Source of the DNA: a bacterium
Lineage (GTDB): Bacteria > Vulcanimicrobiota > Vulcanimicrobiia > Vulcanimicrobiales > Vulcanimicrobiaceae
Reading direction: 5' to 3'
NCBI GenBank assembly: GCA_021832345.1
Contig: JAKBKY010000001.1
Coordinates: forward strand, 754,741-818,740
DNA: 64,000 nt
How positions within the stretch are numbered: the first letter of the stretch is position 1; each line of letters opens with the position of its first letter. The position numbers and the translations under genes were made by a program. Under the pieces are notes generated by a model. That model was not told where the DNA came from. It saw nothing but the letters and a program-made list of their open reading frames with translations, and made no database searches. Of this stretch, positions 50,139 through 58,400 are shown in pieces.

Positions 50139-52229
50139 ATGATCACTACCCCGGTCGAGGTGCCTGGACTCGACGATCCGGCGCTCTACTTTAGCCGCGA
50201 ACTCTCCTGGCTCTCCTTCAACGAACGCGTGTTGGAAGAGGCGCTTGACCCCAGCGCCGCGCTCTTCGAGCGCTTGAAGTTCGTTGCGATCTTCGGCAGC
50301 AATCTCGATGAGTTCTTCATGATTCGCGTTGCGGGCCTCAAGCAGCAGATCGACGCGCAGGTTCTCAAGCGCTCCGACGATGGTCGCGCGCCGGCCGAAC
50401 ACTTGCTTGCGATCTCAAGCCAGCTACGCGGGAGCCTGGAACTCCAGCAACGGCTCCTGCGCGAGCAACTCTTCCCCGAACTCGAAAGCGTGGGCATCGT
50501 CATCAAGGCCGTCGCCGATCTCGATGAAGAGCAGCAGGCGAGTCTCGAGCGAACCTTCGACGACCGGGTCTTTCCGGTCCTCACGCCCCTGGCCGTCGAT
50601 GGCGCTCATCCCTTCCCCTACATCTCCAATCTCTCGCTCTCGCTTGGCGTCGAACTCGAAGAAGTGACGCCGGAGGGCGTCCAAATCCACTTTGCGCGGG
50701 TGAAGATCCCGCCGACGCTGCCGCGCTTCGTGCCGGTCGACGGTGCACCGGAGGGGTGCCGTTGGTTCGTCCTGCTCGAGGATCTGATCGCGCACCATCT
50801 CGACGCGCTCTTCCCCGGCATGGAAGTCCGCGAATCGTATCTCATTCGCGTCACGCGGGATGCCGATTTCGATCTCCAAGAAGATGAGGCCGGCGATCTC
50901 CTGGCGGCGATCGAGTCGGAGCTGCAGAAGCGGCGCTTCGGCGAACCCGTGCGCTTGGAGATCGATCGCTCGATGCCGGAGTATCTGCGGGATTTTCTCT
51001 TGCGTGCGCTCGATCTCTCCGAAGTCGACTGTTACGCGGTAGACGGCATGATCGGCTTGAGCGATCTGTGGAGCATCGTGAACCTCCCCGGATACGATGC
51101 CTATCGCGACCCGCCGTTTACGCCCGCGACGCCCAAGCGGTTGATCGGCGTGACCGATCTCTTCGCGGCGATTGCGGACGGAGATCTGCTGCTGGCGCAT
51201 CCCTACGAATCGTTCGATCCGGTGGTCCAGTTCATCGAGCAAGCTGCCGAAGACGATCGCGTTCTGGCGATCAAGATGACGCTCTACCGCACCTCCGGAA
51301 CGAACTCGCCGATCGTGCGAGCGCTCTTGACCGCCGCAGAGAACGAAAAGCAAGTCGCGGTCGTCATCGAACTCAAGGCTCGTTTCGATGAAGAGAACAA
51401 CATCGAGTGGGCGCGGCGCTTGGAACGCGCCGGGGCGCACGTCGTGTACGGTTATACGGACATCAAAACGCACGCGAAGGTGACGCTCGTCGTGCGCGAT
51501 GAAGAGGCCGGCATTCGTCGCTACATTCACGTGGGAACCGGGAACTACAACGAAAAGACGTCGCGGCTCTACACGGACTTGAGCCTCTTCTCCGCTCGCC
51601 CGGAGCTTGGGACGGATGTTGCCCAGCTCTTTAACGCGCTGACCGGATTTGCGAAGATCACGGATTACGAAGATCTGCTGGTTGCACCGGTGACCATGCG
51701 GCGCGAGTTGATTGCGTTCATCGACCGGGAAGCCGAGCATGCGCGAGCGGGCCGGCCTGCAGCGATTCGCGCCAAGGTCAATGCCATCACCGACGCCGAG
51801 ATGGTCCGAGCGCTCTATCGCGCTTCGCAAGCCGGCGTCCCAATCGATCTCTCGGTACGCGGGATGTGCATCTTGCGCCCGGGTGTGCCCGGCGTGAGCG
51901 AAACGATTCGCGTGCGCAGCATCGTCGGGCGTCTGCTCGAGCACTCGCGCATCTTCGAGTTTGCCAACGGCGGCGAGCGGCAGCTCTATCTCTCGTCTGC
52001 CGATTGGATGGGCCGTAACCTCGATCGCCGCGTTGAGCTCGCCGTCCCCGTTCTCGATCCCATGCTGGCCGAGACCATTGCATCGAATATTCTCTCGGTC
52101 ACGTTGGCGGATAACTGCAAGAGCCGAGAGCTGCAAGCGGACGGAACCTACGTACGCTGCCGGCCTGCGGCGGGCGAACCGCCCATCGATTCGCAGCAGA
52201 TCTTTCTCAAGCGCGCGCAGGCACTCTAA
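50139..52229 (+). CDS. ppk1: Polyphosphate kinase 1
   Basis: A 696-residue enzyme making polyphosphate from ATP. The N-domain starts with YFSRELSWLSFNERVLEEAL, and the head domain contains FGSNLDEFFMIRVAGL. The catalytic domains (PLD-like) hold AIKMTLYRTSGTNSPIVRAL, the autophosphorylated histidine in RRYIHVGTGNYNEKTSRLYT and the C2 region RGMCILRPGVPGVSETIRVR. Full length for the family. The leading ATG at 50139 is near the divergent ABC operon. No ppx is adjacent. Confidence 0.94.
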   Translation: MITTPVEVPGLDDPALYFSRELSWLSFNERVLEEALDPSAALFERLKFVAIFGSNLDEFFMIRVAGLKQQIDAQVLKRSDDGRAPAEHLLAISSQLRGSLELQQRLLREQLFPELESVGIVIKAVADLDEEQQASLERTFDDRVFPVLTPLAVDGAHPFPYISNLSLSLGVELEEVTPEGVQIHFARVKIPPTLPRFVPVDGAPEGCRWFVLLEDLIAHHLDALFPGMEVRESYLIRVTRDADFDLQEDEAGDLLAAIESELQKRRFGEPVRLEIDRSMPEYLRDFLLRALDLSEVDCYAVDGMIGLSDLWSIVNLPGYDAYRDPPFTPATPKRLIGVTDLFAAIADGDLLLAHPYESFDPVVQFIEQAAEDDRVLAIKMTLYRTSGTNSPIVRALLTAAENEKQVAVVIELKARFDEENNIEWARRLERAGAHVVYGYTDIKTHAKVTLVVRDEEAGIRRYIHVGTGNYNEKTSRLYTDLSLFSARPELGTDVAQLFNALTGFAKITDYEDLLVAPVTMRRELIAFIDREAEHARAGRPAAIRAKVNAITDAEMVRALYRASQAGVPIDLSVRGMCILRPGVPGVSETIRVRSIVGRLLEHSRIFEFANGGERQLYLSSADWMGRNLDRRVELAVPVLDPMLAETIASNILSVTLADNCKSRELQADGTYVRCRPAAGEPPIDSQQIFLKRAQAL

Positions 52230-52263
52230 TCCTTCGTCCCGACGAACTGGGCTCAGGAGAACG

Positions 52264-52785
52264 CTAGTTAGCACAGGTCAGGCTCTCCGCGATGCAGTTC
52301 TTCACGTAGTCGACGTACGGCGCCGGGGCGTCGAGTTCTTCGAGTCCCTTGATGATGTGGTGCGCATACTTGCTGGTCGTCTGGCAGTCCTTGAAGCTCG
52401 GCGGCTTCCCGAGGTAAGTCAGCGCCTCTACCCTTTTCCCCCCGAAGATGACGCCAACGGAGGCTCGTGCGTACGTTTGACCTTCACCCTCGATTTCATC
52501 CAGCGTCTTTAGCCCATGCTTCAGCGCGCGCAATACGCGATAGTCAGGGATTTCGTACAGGGCACCATAAATCGCATGAGTGCCTTCGACTAGATTCGCG
52601 ACGGCGCATTGTTGGCCCAAACTCCATACGTTGAACACAAGGTCATAACCGTCGATCGTCTCGGCCAAGCCTCGCAATTCGGCTGCTCCGCCTAAGCGAA
52701 CCGTGCTGTTCAATCGCGCTCGGTCCATGTTTGATCCGTATTGAAACACGAGCAGGGTGCTGCCGTGTGATAGTTCCGGACTCAC
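52264..52785 (-). CDS. Gamma-glutamylcyclotransferase-like (AIG2/GGCT fold) protein
   Basis: A 173-residue protein. LLVFQYGSNMDRARL is the YGSN substrate-pocket motif of the gamma-glutamyl cyclotransferase fold, with IDGYDLVFNVWSLG, IYGALYEIPDYRVLRALKHG and LDEIEGEGQTYARASVGVIF following the family pattern (D/E-E-x-E region with the likely catalytic glutamate). GTGA overlap couples it to the AbiEii toxin gene. It could act on gamma-glutamyl amines or glutathione fragments; why it travels with a toxin is unknown. Confidence 0.78.
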   Translation of the reverse strand: MSPELSHGSTLLVFQYGSNMDRARLNSTVRLGGAAELRGLAETIDGYDLVFNVWSLGQQCAVANLVEGTHAIYGALYEIPDYRVLRALKHGLKTLDEIEGEGQTYARASVGVIFGGKRVEALTYLGKPPSFKDCQTTSKYAHHIIKGLEELDAPAPYVDYVKNCIAESLTCAN

Positions 52786-53600
52786 GCTCCAACAATTCTC
52801 TCGTAGATGTTCATGAACGCAGCCACGACCTCGTCGCCCGTAGCAAATGGGAGGGCCTGCTCAGCAGCGAGAGATGCTAGCTCGATTTTCCACGCCGATG
52901 GAATGTCGATCGATGGCGGCCACGCATGCTCCGCACGCTGCTCGAAGGCGCGAATGCAGGCAGGCTGGACTGTTTTCGGATGGAGCTGACCAAGCATGTC
53001 CAGAAAAACGATGTCAAGAATGTCTCTCGCGCGATTCTCGCCTTCGAGGACTCGAGGATTTGTGCACGCGTGGAGCTTCTGAGCAACCTGAATGTCGAGC
53101 GTAATGCAGCGTACCGGCGAGGTGACCGGAATACCGAGTTCGGCAACGCCTCTGATCGTCGGCGCAACAAGATCTACCGTCGGTTCATCAGCGGGACCAA
53201 GATCAATCTGTATCGTTTGAAACCCGCGGCCTCGGTAGGCGATTGCGACATCAACGCGCACGGTATCGACAAGTTCTAGGTCGTGCGGAACCTTCACGCG
53301 GAACGTGAACTCATCAAACCCCAGCGCGGCAGCGCGCTCAAGCGCCGCAAACCGGTCACGACGGCTATTGCCGGGCAGGCCGACGTCCATATCCTTTGTG
53401 GTACGGGCCCGATCAGCGAATCGCAGTTCAAGTGCCGCACCGCCCTTGAGATGGTAGTCAGTAATGGCGTCTTCGTCGATCGCTCGTTGGAGCACGCCAC
53501 ATAACGCGAGGAACGAGACCCAACGACGCAGCCTGAGTTCGTCGACGTCGGTCTCTCTCGCAACACGGTAAAGGGCCTTGTCAAGCCGCTCACGTGCCAT
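52782..53600 (-). CDS. AbiEii/AbiGii-type nucleotidyltransferase toxin
   Basis: A 272-residue nucleotidyltransferase-fold protein. LKGGAALELRFADRARTTKD, then MDVGLPGN, gives the GG...R..T.DxD pattern of AbiEii toxins. Later IQVAQKLHACTNPR and RARDILDIVFLDML match the family helices. In type IV systems the toxin blocks growth, probably by modifying RNA such as tRNA, and the antitoxin counteracts or represses it. It overlaps the antitoxin gene by 11 bases and the GGCT-like gene by 4. Confidence 0.86.
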   Translation of the reverse strand: MARERLDKALYRVARETDVDELRLRRWVSFLALCGVLQRAIDEDAITDYHLKGGAALELRFADRARTTKDMDVGLPGNSRRDRFAALERAAALGFDEFTFRVKVPHDLELVDTVRVDVAIAYRGRGFQTIQIDLGPADEPTVDLVAPTIRGVAELGIPVTSPVRCITLDIQVAQKLHACTNPRVLEGENRARDILDIVFLDMLGQLHPKTVQPACIRAFEQRAEHAWPPSIDIPSAWKIELASLAAEQALPFATGDEVVAAFMNIYERIVGA

Positions 53601-54159
53601 GTAGCTTTTCCAATTCCTTGGTTAGCTGGCGACTTTGGCTTTCAGTTATAAAGCCTTCGCGGCGGGCTTGCACGACGGCGCCGTTAGCAAAGCGCAGGTT
53701 GCCGCTTCGCGCAAGATCGAGAACCGTTCGCGGGACGGATGTTACGGGCAAACCCTCGTGTTCGATGACATCGCTGCTGTCGAGAATCGCCCGATGGATC
53801 GCGATCCTCGCAGGTGCACGGCGACGGAGCCGAGCACGCGGCGGAATCGTGAGCTGGATCTTCGACGGGTTCGCGTCGGTAAGGCCAAGGACCGCAAGGG
53901 CCGTCTCATGGGAAAGAGCCACGCGCGGGCCTCTATGCGACTGGGCCCAGAGAATCGCTTCACGAAACGGGGAGAGCGGATCGCGATGCGAATGGACGAG
54001 TCGATAGACGCCACGCGAAACACGCTCCAGTCGACCGCGTTCGACCATACCGGCAAGGGTTCGCCGGCTGATGCCTGCTTCGGCCGCGGAGCGAGTGGTC
54101 ACGAGGCCTTCGTTCTCGGCTGCGAGCTCCAGGAGGGCGTCGAGGCGACTTTGAGGCAT
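53590..54159 (-). CDS. AbiEi-type antitoxin/transcriptional regulator
   Basis: A 189-residue protein. The N-terminal winged helix (LLELAAENEGLVTTRSAAEA, GISRRTLAGMVERGRLERVS, RGVYRL) is the AbiEi_4-type DNA-binding domain, and the C-terminal domain has VALSHETALAVLGLTD, and RAPARIAIHRAILDSSDVIE. It should repress its own operon and neutralise AbiEii. I chose ATG 54159 rather than 54195 since a palindromic operator begins 7 bases upstream of it, leaving a nearly leaderless start. Confidence 0.84.
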   Translation of the reverse strand: MPQSRLDALLELAAENEGLVTTRSAAEAGISRRTLAGMVERGRLERVSRGVYRLVHSHRDPLSPFREAILWAQSHRGPRVALSHETALAVLGLTDANPSKIQLTIPPRARLRRRAPARIAIHRAILDSSDVIEHEGLPVTSVPRTVLDLARSGNLRFANGAVVQARREGFITESQSRQLTKELEKLHGT

Positions 54160-54165
54160 GGTCAA

Positions 54166-54188
54166 AATGTTACCATAAAGGTGACATT
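54166..54188. promoter_or_regulatory. Palindromic operator for the AbiE operon
   Basis: AATGTTACC and GGTGACATT are inverted repeats with one mismatch around a 5-base AT centre (ATAAA; TTTAT on the coding strand). The site is AT-rich in a GC-rich region and lies just before the antitoxin start, as expected for AbiEi autoregulation. The TTTAT could double as part of the -10. Confidence 0.7.
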
Positions 54189-54251
54189 CTGACAACCGCC
54201 TCTCCGCATCCGGTTGACGACAACTCGCACATTACGTTGGCGGCGCGTCAC

Positions 54252-54462
54252 ATTAGTGCAGGCGGGCCAGCCCCAGGATGATCTTCCAATGCGTTGCGCT
54301 CACCGGTTGAACGGAGAGTCGCTGCCCGGGCTACAGGAGCAGCATGCCCGCTAACCGGGGCTCGGCGCGCATCTGCGGGCGCACGGCTGCGGGATGTTCG
54401 ATCATCGTATTGCGGGCTTGGTAGGAGTGTGGTTCGCTCTTGAAAAGCCAGTAGCGCGGCAT
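54252..54462 (-). pseudogene. Decayed EVE-domain (ThyN1-like) gene
   Basis: The minus strand begins MPRYWLFKSEPHSY, the exact opening of EVE-domain proteins, then jumps to QARNTM, skipping the 15 or more residues that normally lie between (…DGVRNYQARN). After MLLL and a stop in that frame, another frame carries GQRLSVQPVSATHWKIILGL, the standard EVE C-terminus, ending at TAA (54252-54254). About 210 bases remain where an intact gene needs about 430 or more. So the gene has at least one internal deletion and a frameshift. EVE domains read modified bases in RNA or DNA. Confidence 0.7.
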
Positions 54463-54517
54463 GCTTCTTCCTTCGTCGCACCGCCGCGCATTCGCCTGTG
54501 GTATGCTAGCGCGCAAG

Positions 54518-54997
54518 ATGCGAGGCAAAGTGGTCCGCGCGACCGAGCGCGGTTGGGACGGCGTCGAGGTGGAGGGGTATCGCCCCGGAGCCGCCGTGGG
54601 TGTGGAGCGCCATACGATCGTCGGTAGCCGCAAGAGCGACCCTGCGCAGCCCGGGCCGGGGCTGGAGTTACGTTACTTCGAGTTGCAGCCCGGCGCCGTA
54701 TCGCGCTTGGAGAAGCACGAGCACGAGCATTACGTGATCGTGCGCTGCGGTCTCGGCTACGCCGTGATCGGCGAGAGCGTGCGTGAGATTGGGGCAAGCG
54801 ACGTCATCTACGTCGCGCCGCTCGAACTGCACCAGTTCGTCAACCGTGCCGACGAACCGCTCGGTTTCTTCTGCATCGTCGATGCTTGCCGGGATATCTC
54901 CCAAGAGCCAAGCGAAGAAGACCTCACGCGCTTAGCCGCATCGCCGGCGGGAGCGATCGCGCGACCCGGAGCGGTGCCGCCGCCGCTGCGCCGTTAG
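54518..54997 (+). CDS. Cupin-domain protein
   Basis: A 159-residue protein. The first cupin motif is EKHEHEHYVIVRCGLGYAVI (two or three histidines and a glutamate), and the second LELHQFVNRADEPLGFFCIV gives the last histidine, so a metal site is likely. N-terminal residues form a beta-strand extension. A TATGCT element near 54502 is close to the chosen ATG (54518), so transcription may start almost at the start codon. Ligand or reaction unknown. Its stop overlaps the convergent sulfurtransferase stop. Confidence 0.8.
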   Translation: MRGKVVRATERGWDGVEVEGYRPGAAVGVERHTIVGSRKSDPAQPGPGLELRYFELQPGAVSRLEKHEHEHYVIVRCGLGYAVIGESVREIGASDVIYVAPLELHQFVNRADEPLGFFCIVDACRDISQEPSEEDLTRLAASPAGAIARPGAVPPPLRR

Positions 54998-55848
54998 CCG
55001 GAATTCTCGCCCCGTTCGACGGGACGGGTGGGATCGGCGCACCATTCGCTCCACGAGCCGGGGTAGAGGCGCATCCCTTCGAGGCCGGAGGAGAGCATCG
55101 CCAAGAGATTCGCCGCCGCAGAGATGCCGGAGCCGCAGTAGTGAACGATGTGCTCGGGATGGCTGAACGCGGCAAACTCTTGCCGTAGCGCAGCGGCGCT
55201 CTTCATGCGCCCGCGCTCATCGTAGTTCTCCTTAAAGGAGCGATTGCGGGCGCCTGGGATATGACCGGCCACCGGATCGATCGGTTCGACATCGCCCCGA
55301 TAGCGTTCGGGCGCTCGCGCGTCAACCAGGACGCAACGCGAGGAGCTAAGCAACGCGGCTACCTGTCGCGCGTCCAGTGTACCGTCCAACTGCGCGCGTA
55401 CGCTCAGCGTTCCGCGCACGCTGCTGCGCGGCGCACCGGTAACGAGCGGGAAGCCGGCGGCCTGCCAAGCGGCCGTGCCGCCGTCGAGCACTGCGACGTC
55501 GGCATGGCCGATCCAGCGCGCCAAGAACCAGAAGCGTGCTGCAAACATATCGGCACCTGCGTCGTAGGCGACCAGTTGCGTGGTGTCGTTGCACCCGTGC
55601 GCCCGGAGGAACTCTGCGAAGGCTTCGCGCTCCGGCAGCGGGTGGCGGCCGTTGTGCCCCGTCGCTGCGCCTGAGAGATCGTGCTCGACGTCGGCAAAGA
55701 TCGCACCGGGAAGATGGCCTTCGTCGTAGAGCCGGCGGCCAAGCAAGAGATCCGCCAAGCTATGGCGGCAGTCCACGATCAGCCAGGCCGCATCGTTGAG
55801 GTGCTCGTGCACCGACGACGCGTCGACGAGCGTGCGGAAGCCGCTCAC
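54994..55848 (-). CDS. Thiosulfate/mercaptopyruvate-type sulfurtransferase
   Basis: A 284-residue tandem rhodanese protein. The first, inactive domain contains LIVDCRHSLADLLLGRRLYD and EGHLPGAIFADVEHDLSG; the second has VLVDARAPERYRGDVEPIDP, GHIPGARNRSF and the active-site cysteine loop VHYCGSGISAAANLLAM. The CGSGISA loop is of the SseA type with some thiosulfate character. It transfers sulfane sulfur to an acceptor. ATGA overlap with the glutaredoxin upstream suggests a joint role in sulfur or iron-sulfur metabolism. Confidence 0.88.
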   Translation of the reverse strand: MSGFRTLVDASSVHEHLNDAAWLIVDCRHSLADLLLGRRLYDEGHLPGAIFADVEHDLSGAATGHNGRHPLPEREAFAEFLRAHGCNDTTQLVAYDAGADMFAARFWFLARWIGHADVAVLDGGTAAWQAAGFPLVTGAPRSSVRGTLSVRAQLDGTLDARQVAALLSSSRCVLVDARAPERYRGDVEPIDPVAGHIPGARNRSFKENYDERGRMKSAAALRQEFAAFSHPEHIVHYCGSGISAAANLLAMLSSGLEGMRLYPGSWSEWCADPTRPVERGENSG

Positions 55849-56201
55849 CGCAGGTGAATGGTCTCTTTGGGTTTTGGCGGCGTACCGAAGGCCTGCTCCA
55901 AGATCTTGGCGAGCTCTCCGCTCTCGGCCATGGGCCCGAGTACATCGGTATCGCCGTAGAAGGTGCCGTTGATGAAGACTTTGGGCAGCGTCGGCCAGTT
56001 GGTGCGCTGCGCCAAGTGTTCGCGCTTGGGCATATTCTCGAGCACGTCGATGACTTCGAACGGATAGCCGAAGCGATCGAAGAACTCGATGGTCTCTAAG
56101 GTGAAGCCGCAGCGCGGCATCGTCTTGGTGCCTTTGCCGTAGATGAGGATCGCGTGTTCTGCGATCTCGCGGTCGACTTCGGCTTGTAGGATATCGGACA
56201 T
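55845..56201 (-). CDS. Monothiol glutaredoxin, Grx4 family, CGFT variant
   Basis: A 118-residue thioredoxin-fold protein. ILIYGKGTKTMPRCGFTLET has the Grx4 lysine and a CGFT site in place of the usual CGFS; WPTLPKVFINGTFYGDTDVL carries the cis-proline and the glutathione-binding GxxD as GDTD rather than GG-D. Grx4 proteins bind a shared 2Fe-2S cluster with BolA and hand it on. BolA is the gene just upstream, consistent with that pairing. ATG 56201 chosen from homologous length. Confidence 0.86.
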   Translation of the reverse strand: MSDILQAEVDREIAEHAILIYGKGTKTMPRCGFTLETIEFFDRFGYPFEVIDVLENMPKREHLAQRTNWPTLPKVFINGTFYGDTDVLGPMAESGELAKILEQAFGTPPKPKETIHLR

Positions 56202-56211
56202 GGCGGTTTCC

Positions 56212-56457
56212 TTACGAGGTGTGGGTGGTGCGAGCGATCGTCGTGAGCTGCACCGCATGAACGCGGCCGTCGCGCAGCGCGTCGCCGAGCGCGTCGTAGA
56301 CCATGCGGTGCTGATCGAGGAGAGACTTGCCTGAAAATGCGGCGGAGCGGATCGTCACGTTGAAGTGGTCCATCGTCCCGGTGGGGTCGAAGATCTCGAC
56401 CTCGGCGTCGGGGAGGGCGGTGCGAATCAGCGTTGCGAGTGCGTCGTGCGTGATCAT
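56212..56457 (-). CDS. bolA: BolA-family protein
   Basis: An 81-residue protein. HFNVTIRSAAFSGKSLLDQH, then RMVYDALGDAL and DGRVHAVQLTTI, is the BolA fold signature with the RxH-V cluster. It probably forms an iron-sulfur heterocomplex with the monothiol glutaredoxin encoded 10 bases downstream. Short form, like IbaG/YrbA. Confidence rests on the conserved pattern and the context. Confidence 0.87.
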   Translation of the reverse strand: MITHDALATLIRTALPDAEVEIFDPTGTMDHFNVTIRSAAFSGKSLLDQHRMVYDALGDALRDGRVHAVQLTTIARTTHTS

Positions 56458-56464
56458 CGCCGCG

Positions 56465-56785
56465 TTACGCCGGGCGGTGCGGGGTGAGGCGCGCCGGAGT
56501 ATCGCCGCCGCGCAGGCTATGCGCCAGGCCCGAAGCTGCGTTCAGCGTCTCCGGCAGGCGATTGGCGCTGCGTGCGAGTGCCGTGGCGATGCCGCCGGCG
56601 ATGATGACGCCGGAGGCCGCGATCAGAACCGCCGGCACACCCTGTGCGCGCACCGGACCGAGCGAAAGCGTATAGCTGCCGAACAGCCGCGAGAGCCCGC
56701 GGAAGACCTGTTTGACGATTGCGGCTTGAGAACTCACGTTTGACTGCTTCTGAGCCGGCGCGCGAAAGGCCTGGCTGCGCACCAT
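56465..56785 (-). CDS. Hypothetical protein with one hydrophobic segment
   Basis: A 106-residue protein with one moderately hydrophobic helix (about 50-70, VPAVLIAASGVIIAGGIATAL) and no recognisable domain. It ends 7 bases before bolA, suggesting it is first in the bolA-grx-sulfurtransferase run. It may be an anchor protein or an annotation artefact. Confidence 0.45.
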   Translation of the reverse strand: MVRSQAFRAPAQKQSNVSSQAAIVKQVFRGLSRLFGSYTLSLGPVRAQGVPAVLIAASGVIIAGGIATALARSANRLPETLNAASGLAHSLRGGDTPARLTPHRPA

Positions 56786-56831
56786 CGCTAAGTCTGCGCC
56801 GATGCGCTTGATCCTGACGGTCTTCTAATCC

Positions 56832-57839
56832 ATGCGTGCCGTTCGATTGCATGAGGTGAACGGGCCGCAGGCGCTGCGCGTCGACGAGGTAGACCGCCCG
56901 CATCCCGCCGCAGGCGAGGTGCTGGTGCGCCTGCGCGCGGGCGCTTTGAACCATCGCGATCTGTTCATCACGCGCGGGCTCTACCCGAACATCGCGCTCC
57001 CGGCGAGCCTCGGTTCGGACGGCGCCGGCGAGGTCGCCGAGTGTGGCGCCCAGGTGACGAGCGTACGGGCCGGCGATGCGGTGGTCATCGATCCGATGCT
57101 CGGCTGGGGCGACGACCCACGGGTGTGGAGCGCGAAGGCGAGCATCCTGGGGATGCCGCACCCGGGAACGCTCGCCGACTACATCGTGGTGCCGGCCGGC
57201 AACGTCTATCCCAAGCCTGCGCATCTGGCGTTCGAAGCGGCTGCCGCGCTGCCGCTAGGCGGCTTGACGGCCTACCGCGCGCTGGTCACGCGCGGTGCGG
57301 TGGCTCGCGGCGAAACCGTGTTGCTCACCGGCGCCGGCGGCGGCGTGCAGACGTTTGCGCTGCTCTTTGCAAAGGCGCTCGGCGCGCGTGTGATCGCGAC
57401 CACCGGCGGTGCCCAGAAGTGTGCGCGAGCTCTTGCCCTAGGCGCCGATGTGGCGATCGACTACCGTGCCGACGCTCAGTGGGCCAAGAGCGCGCGAGCC
57501 GCTGCGCCCGAAGGCATCGCGCTTGCGGTCGATTCGGTCGGCGGCGAGACGTTCGCCAAGATGCTGACGGCGGTGCGCCCGGGCGGGCGCGTCGTCACCT
57601 ACGGCGGCACCAGCGGCGACGCGACGCTCAAGATGTTCCCCATCTTCTGGAACCATCTGACGATCTGCGGGACGTCGATGGGCAGCCCAGCCGACTTTGC
57701 CGGGATGCTGGCGCTGGTCTCCGGCGAGCGGCTGGAACCGATCGTGGACCGGGTCTTCGCGCTGGAAGAGATCGTCGCCGCCGCGCAGCGTTTGGAGCGC
57801 GGCGAGCAGTTCGGCAAGGTCGTCGTTTCGATCGCGTAG
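56832..57839 (+). CDS. Zinc-type alcohol dehydrogenase-like / quinone oxidoreductase
   Basis: A 335-residue MDR enzyme. GALNHRDLFITRGLYPNIAL is the substrate-domain signature, PASLGSDGAGEVAECGAQV the next, and VLLTGAGGGVQTFALLFAKA the NAD(P)H-binding loop. The zinc ligands of classical alcohol dehydrogenases are not all present, so it is probably a zinc-free quinone- or enoyl-type reductase. Promoter lies in the 46-base gap to the divergent gene at 56785. Confidence 0.85.
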   Translation: MRAVRLHEVNGPQALRVDEVDRPHPAAGEVLVRLRAGALNHRDLFITRGLYPNIALPASLGSDGAGEVAECGAQVTSVRAGDAVVIDPMLGWGDDPRVWSAKASILGMPHPGTLADYIVVPAGNVYPKPAHLAFEAAAALPLGGLTAYRALVTRGAVARGETVLLTGAGGGVQTFALLFAKALGARVIATTGGAQKCARALALGADVAIDYRADAQWAKSARAAAPEGIALAVDSVGGETFAKMLTAVRPGGRVVTYGGTSGDATLKMFPIFWNHLTICGTSMGSPADFAGMLALVSGERLEPIVDRVFALEEIVAAAQRLERGEQFGKVVVSIA

Positions 57840-57904
57840 CGCGGGCCTTCGTGCATCCTCGTGTTGGGTTGCCTGCGCCCATCGTCCTGGCGCATAACGG
57901 ATAC

Positions 57905-58354
57905 TCAACTCGGCGTGTGCTCGCCGGTAGCGATCTCGTCGATCATGCGACGATAGGTTGGGTCGCTCGTTGGGCCGCCGGCGAACCATGCGTCGAGGAT
58001 CTCGCGGGCGAGCGGAACCGAGACGGTTCGCAGGCTCAAGCAGAGAACGTTGGCGTCGTTCCACTCCCGCGCGCCGGCGGCGGTAGCGGCATCTCCGCAG
58101 AGGGCTGCGCGTACGCCTGCCACTTTGTTGGCGGCGATGCTCACGCCCGTGCCGGTCCAGCAACACGCGATGCCGGAGGTGCAGGCGCCCGAGGCGACGG
58201 CGTTGCCTACGGCGCGACCCACGGCAGGCCAATCATCGCGTTGCCCGTCGGCGAGCGCGCCGAAGGGGAGCACCTGATGGCCGCGCTCAATGAGCTCCCG
58301 CTCGAGTGCCGCCGTCAACTCGTTGCGAAGGTCACTGCCCAGGGCGATGTTCAT
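57905..58354 (-). CDS. RpiB/LacA/LacB-family sugar-phosphate isomerase
   Basis: A 149-residue protein. MNIALGSDLRNELTAALERE opens the fold, GIACCWTGTGVSIAANKVAG has the active-site cysteine region, and VRAALCGDAATAAGAREWND, then ANVLCLSLRTVS are the family signatures. It would interconvert ribulose/ribose-5-phosphate or a related aldose/ketose phosphate. The CWTGTG form marks a branch beyond classic RpiB, so substrate is open. Confidence 0.87.
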   Translation of the reverse strand: MNIALGSDLRNELTAALERELIERGHQVLPFGALADGQRDDWPAVGRAVGNAVASGACTSGIACCWTGTGVSIAANKVAGVRAALCGDAATAAGAREWNDANVLCLSLRTVSVPLAREILDAWFAGGPTSDPTYRRMIDEIATGEHTPS

Positions 58355-58400
58355 GTCCCCATTCTAGCGCACACGCGGGCAGTCGCGCACGTGCGGTCGA

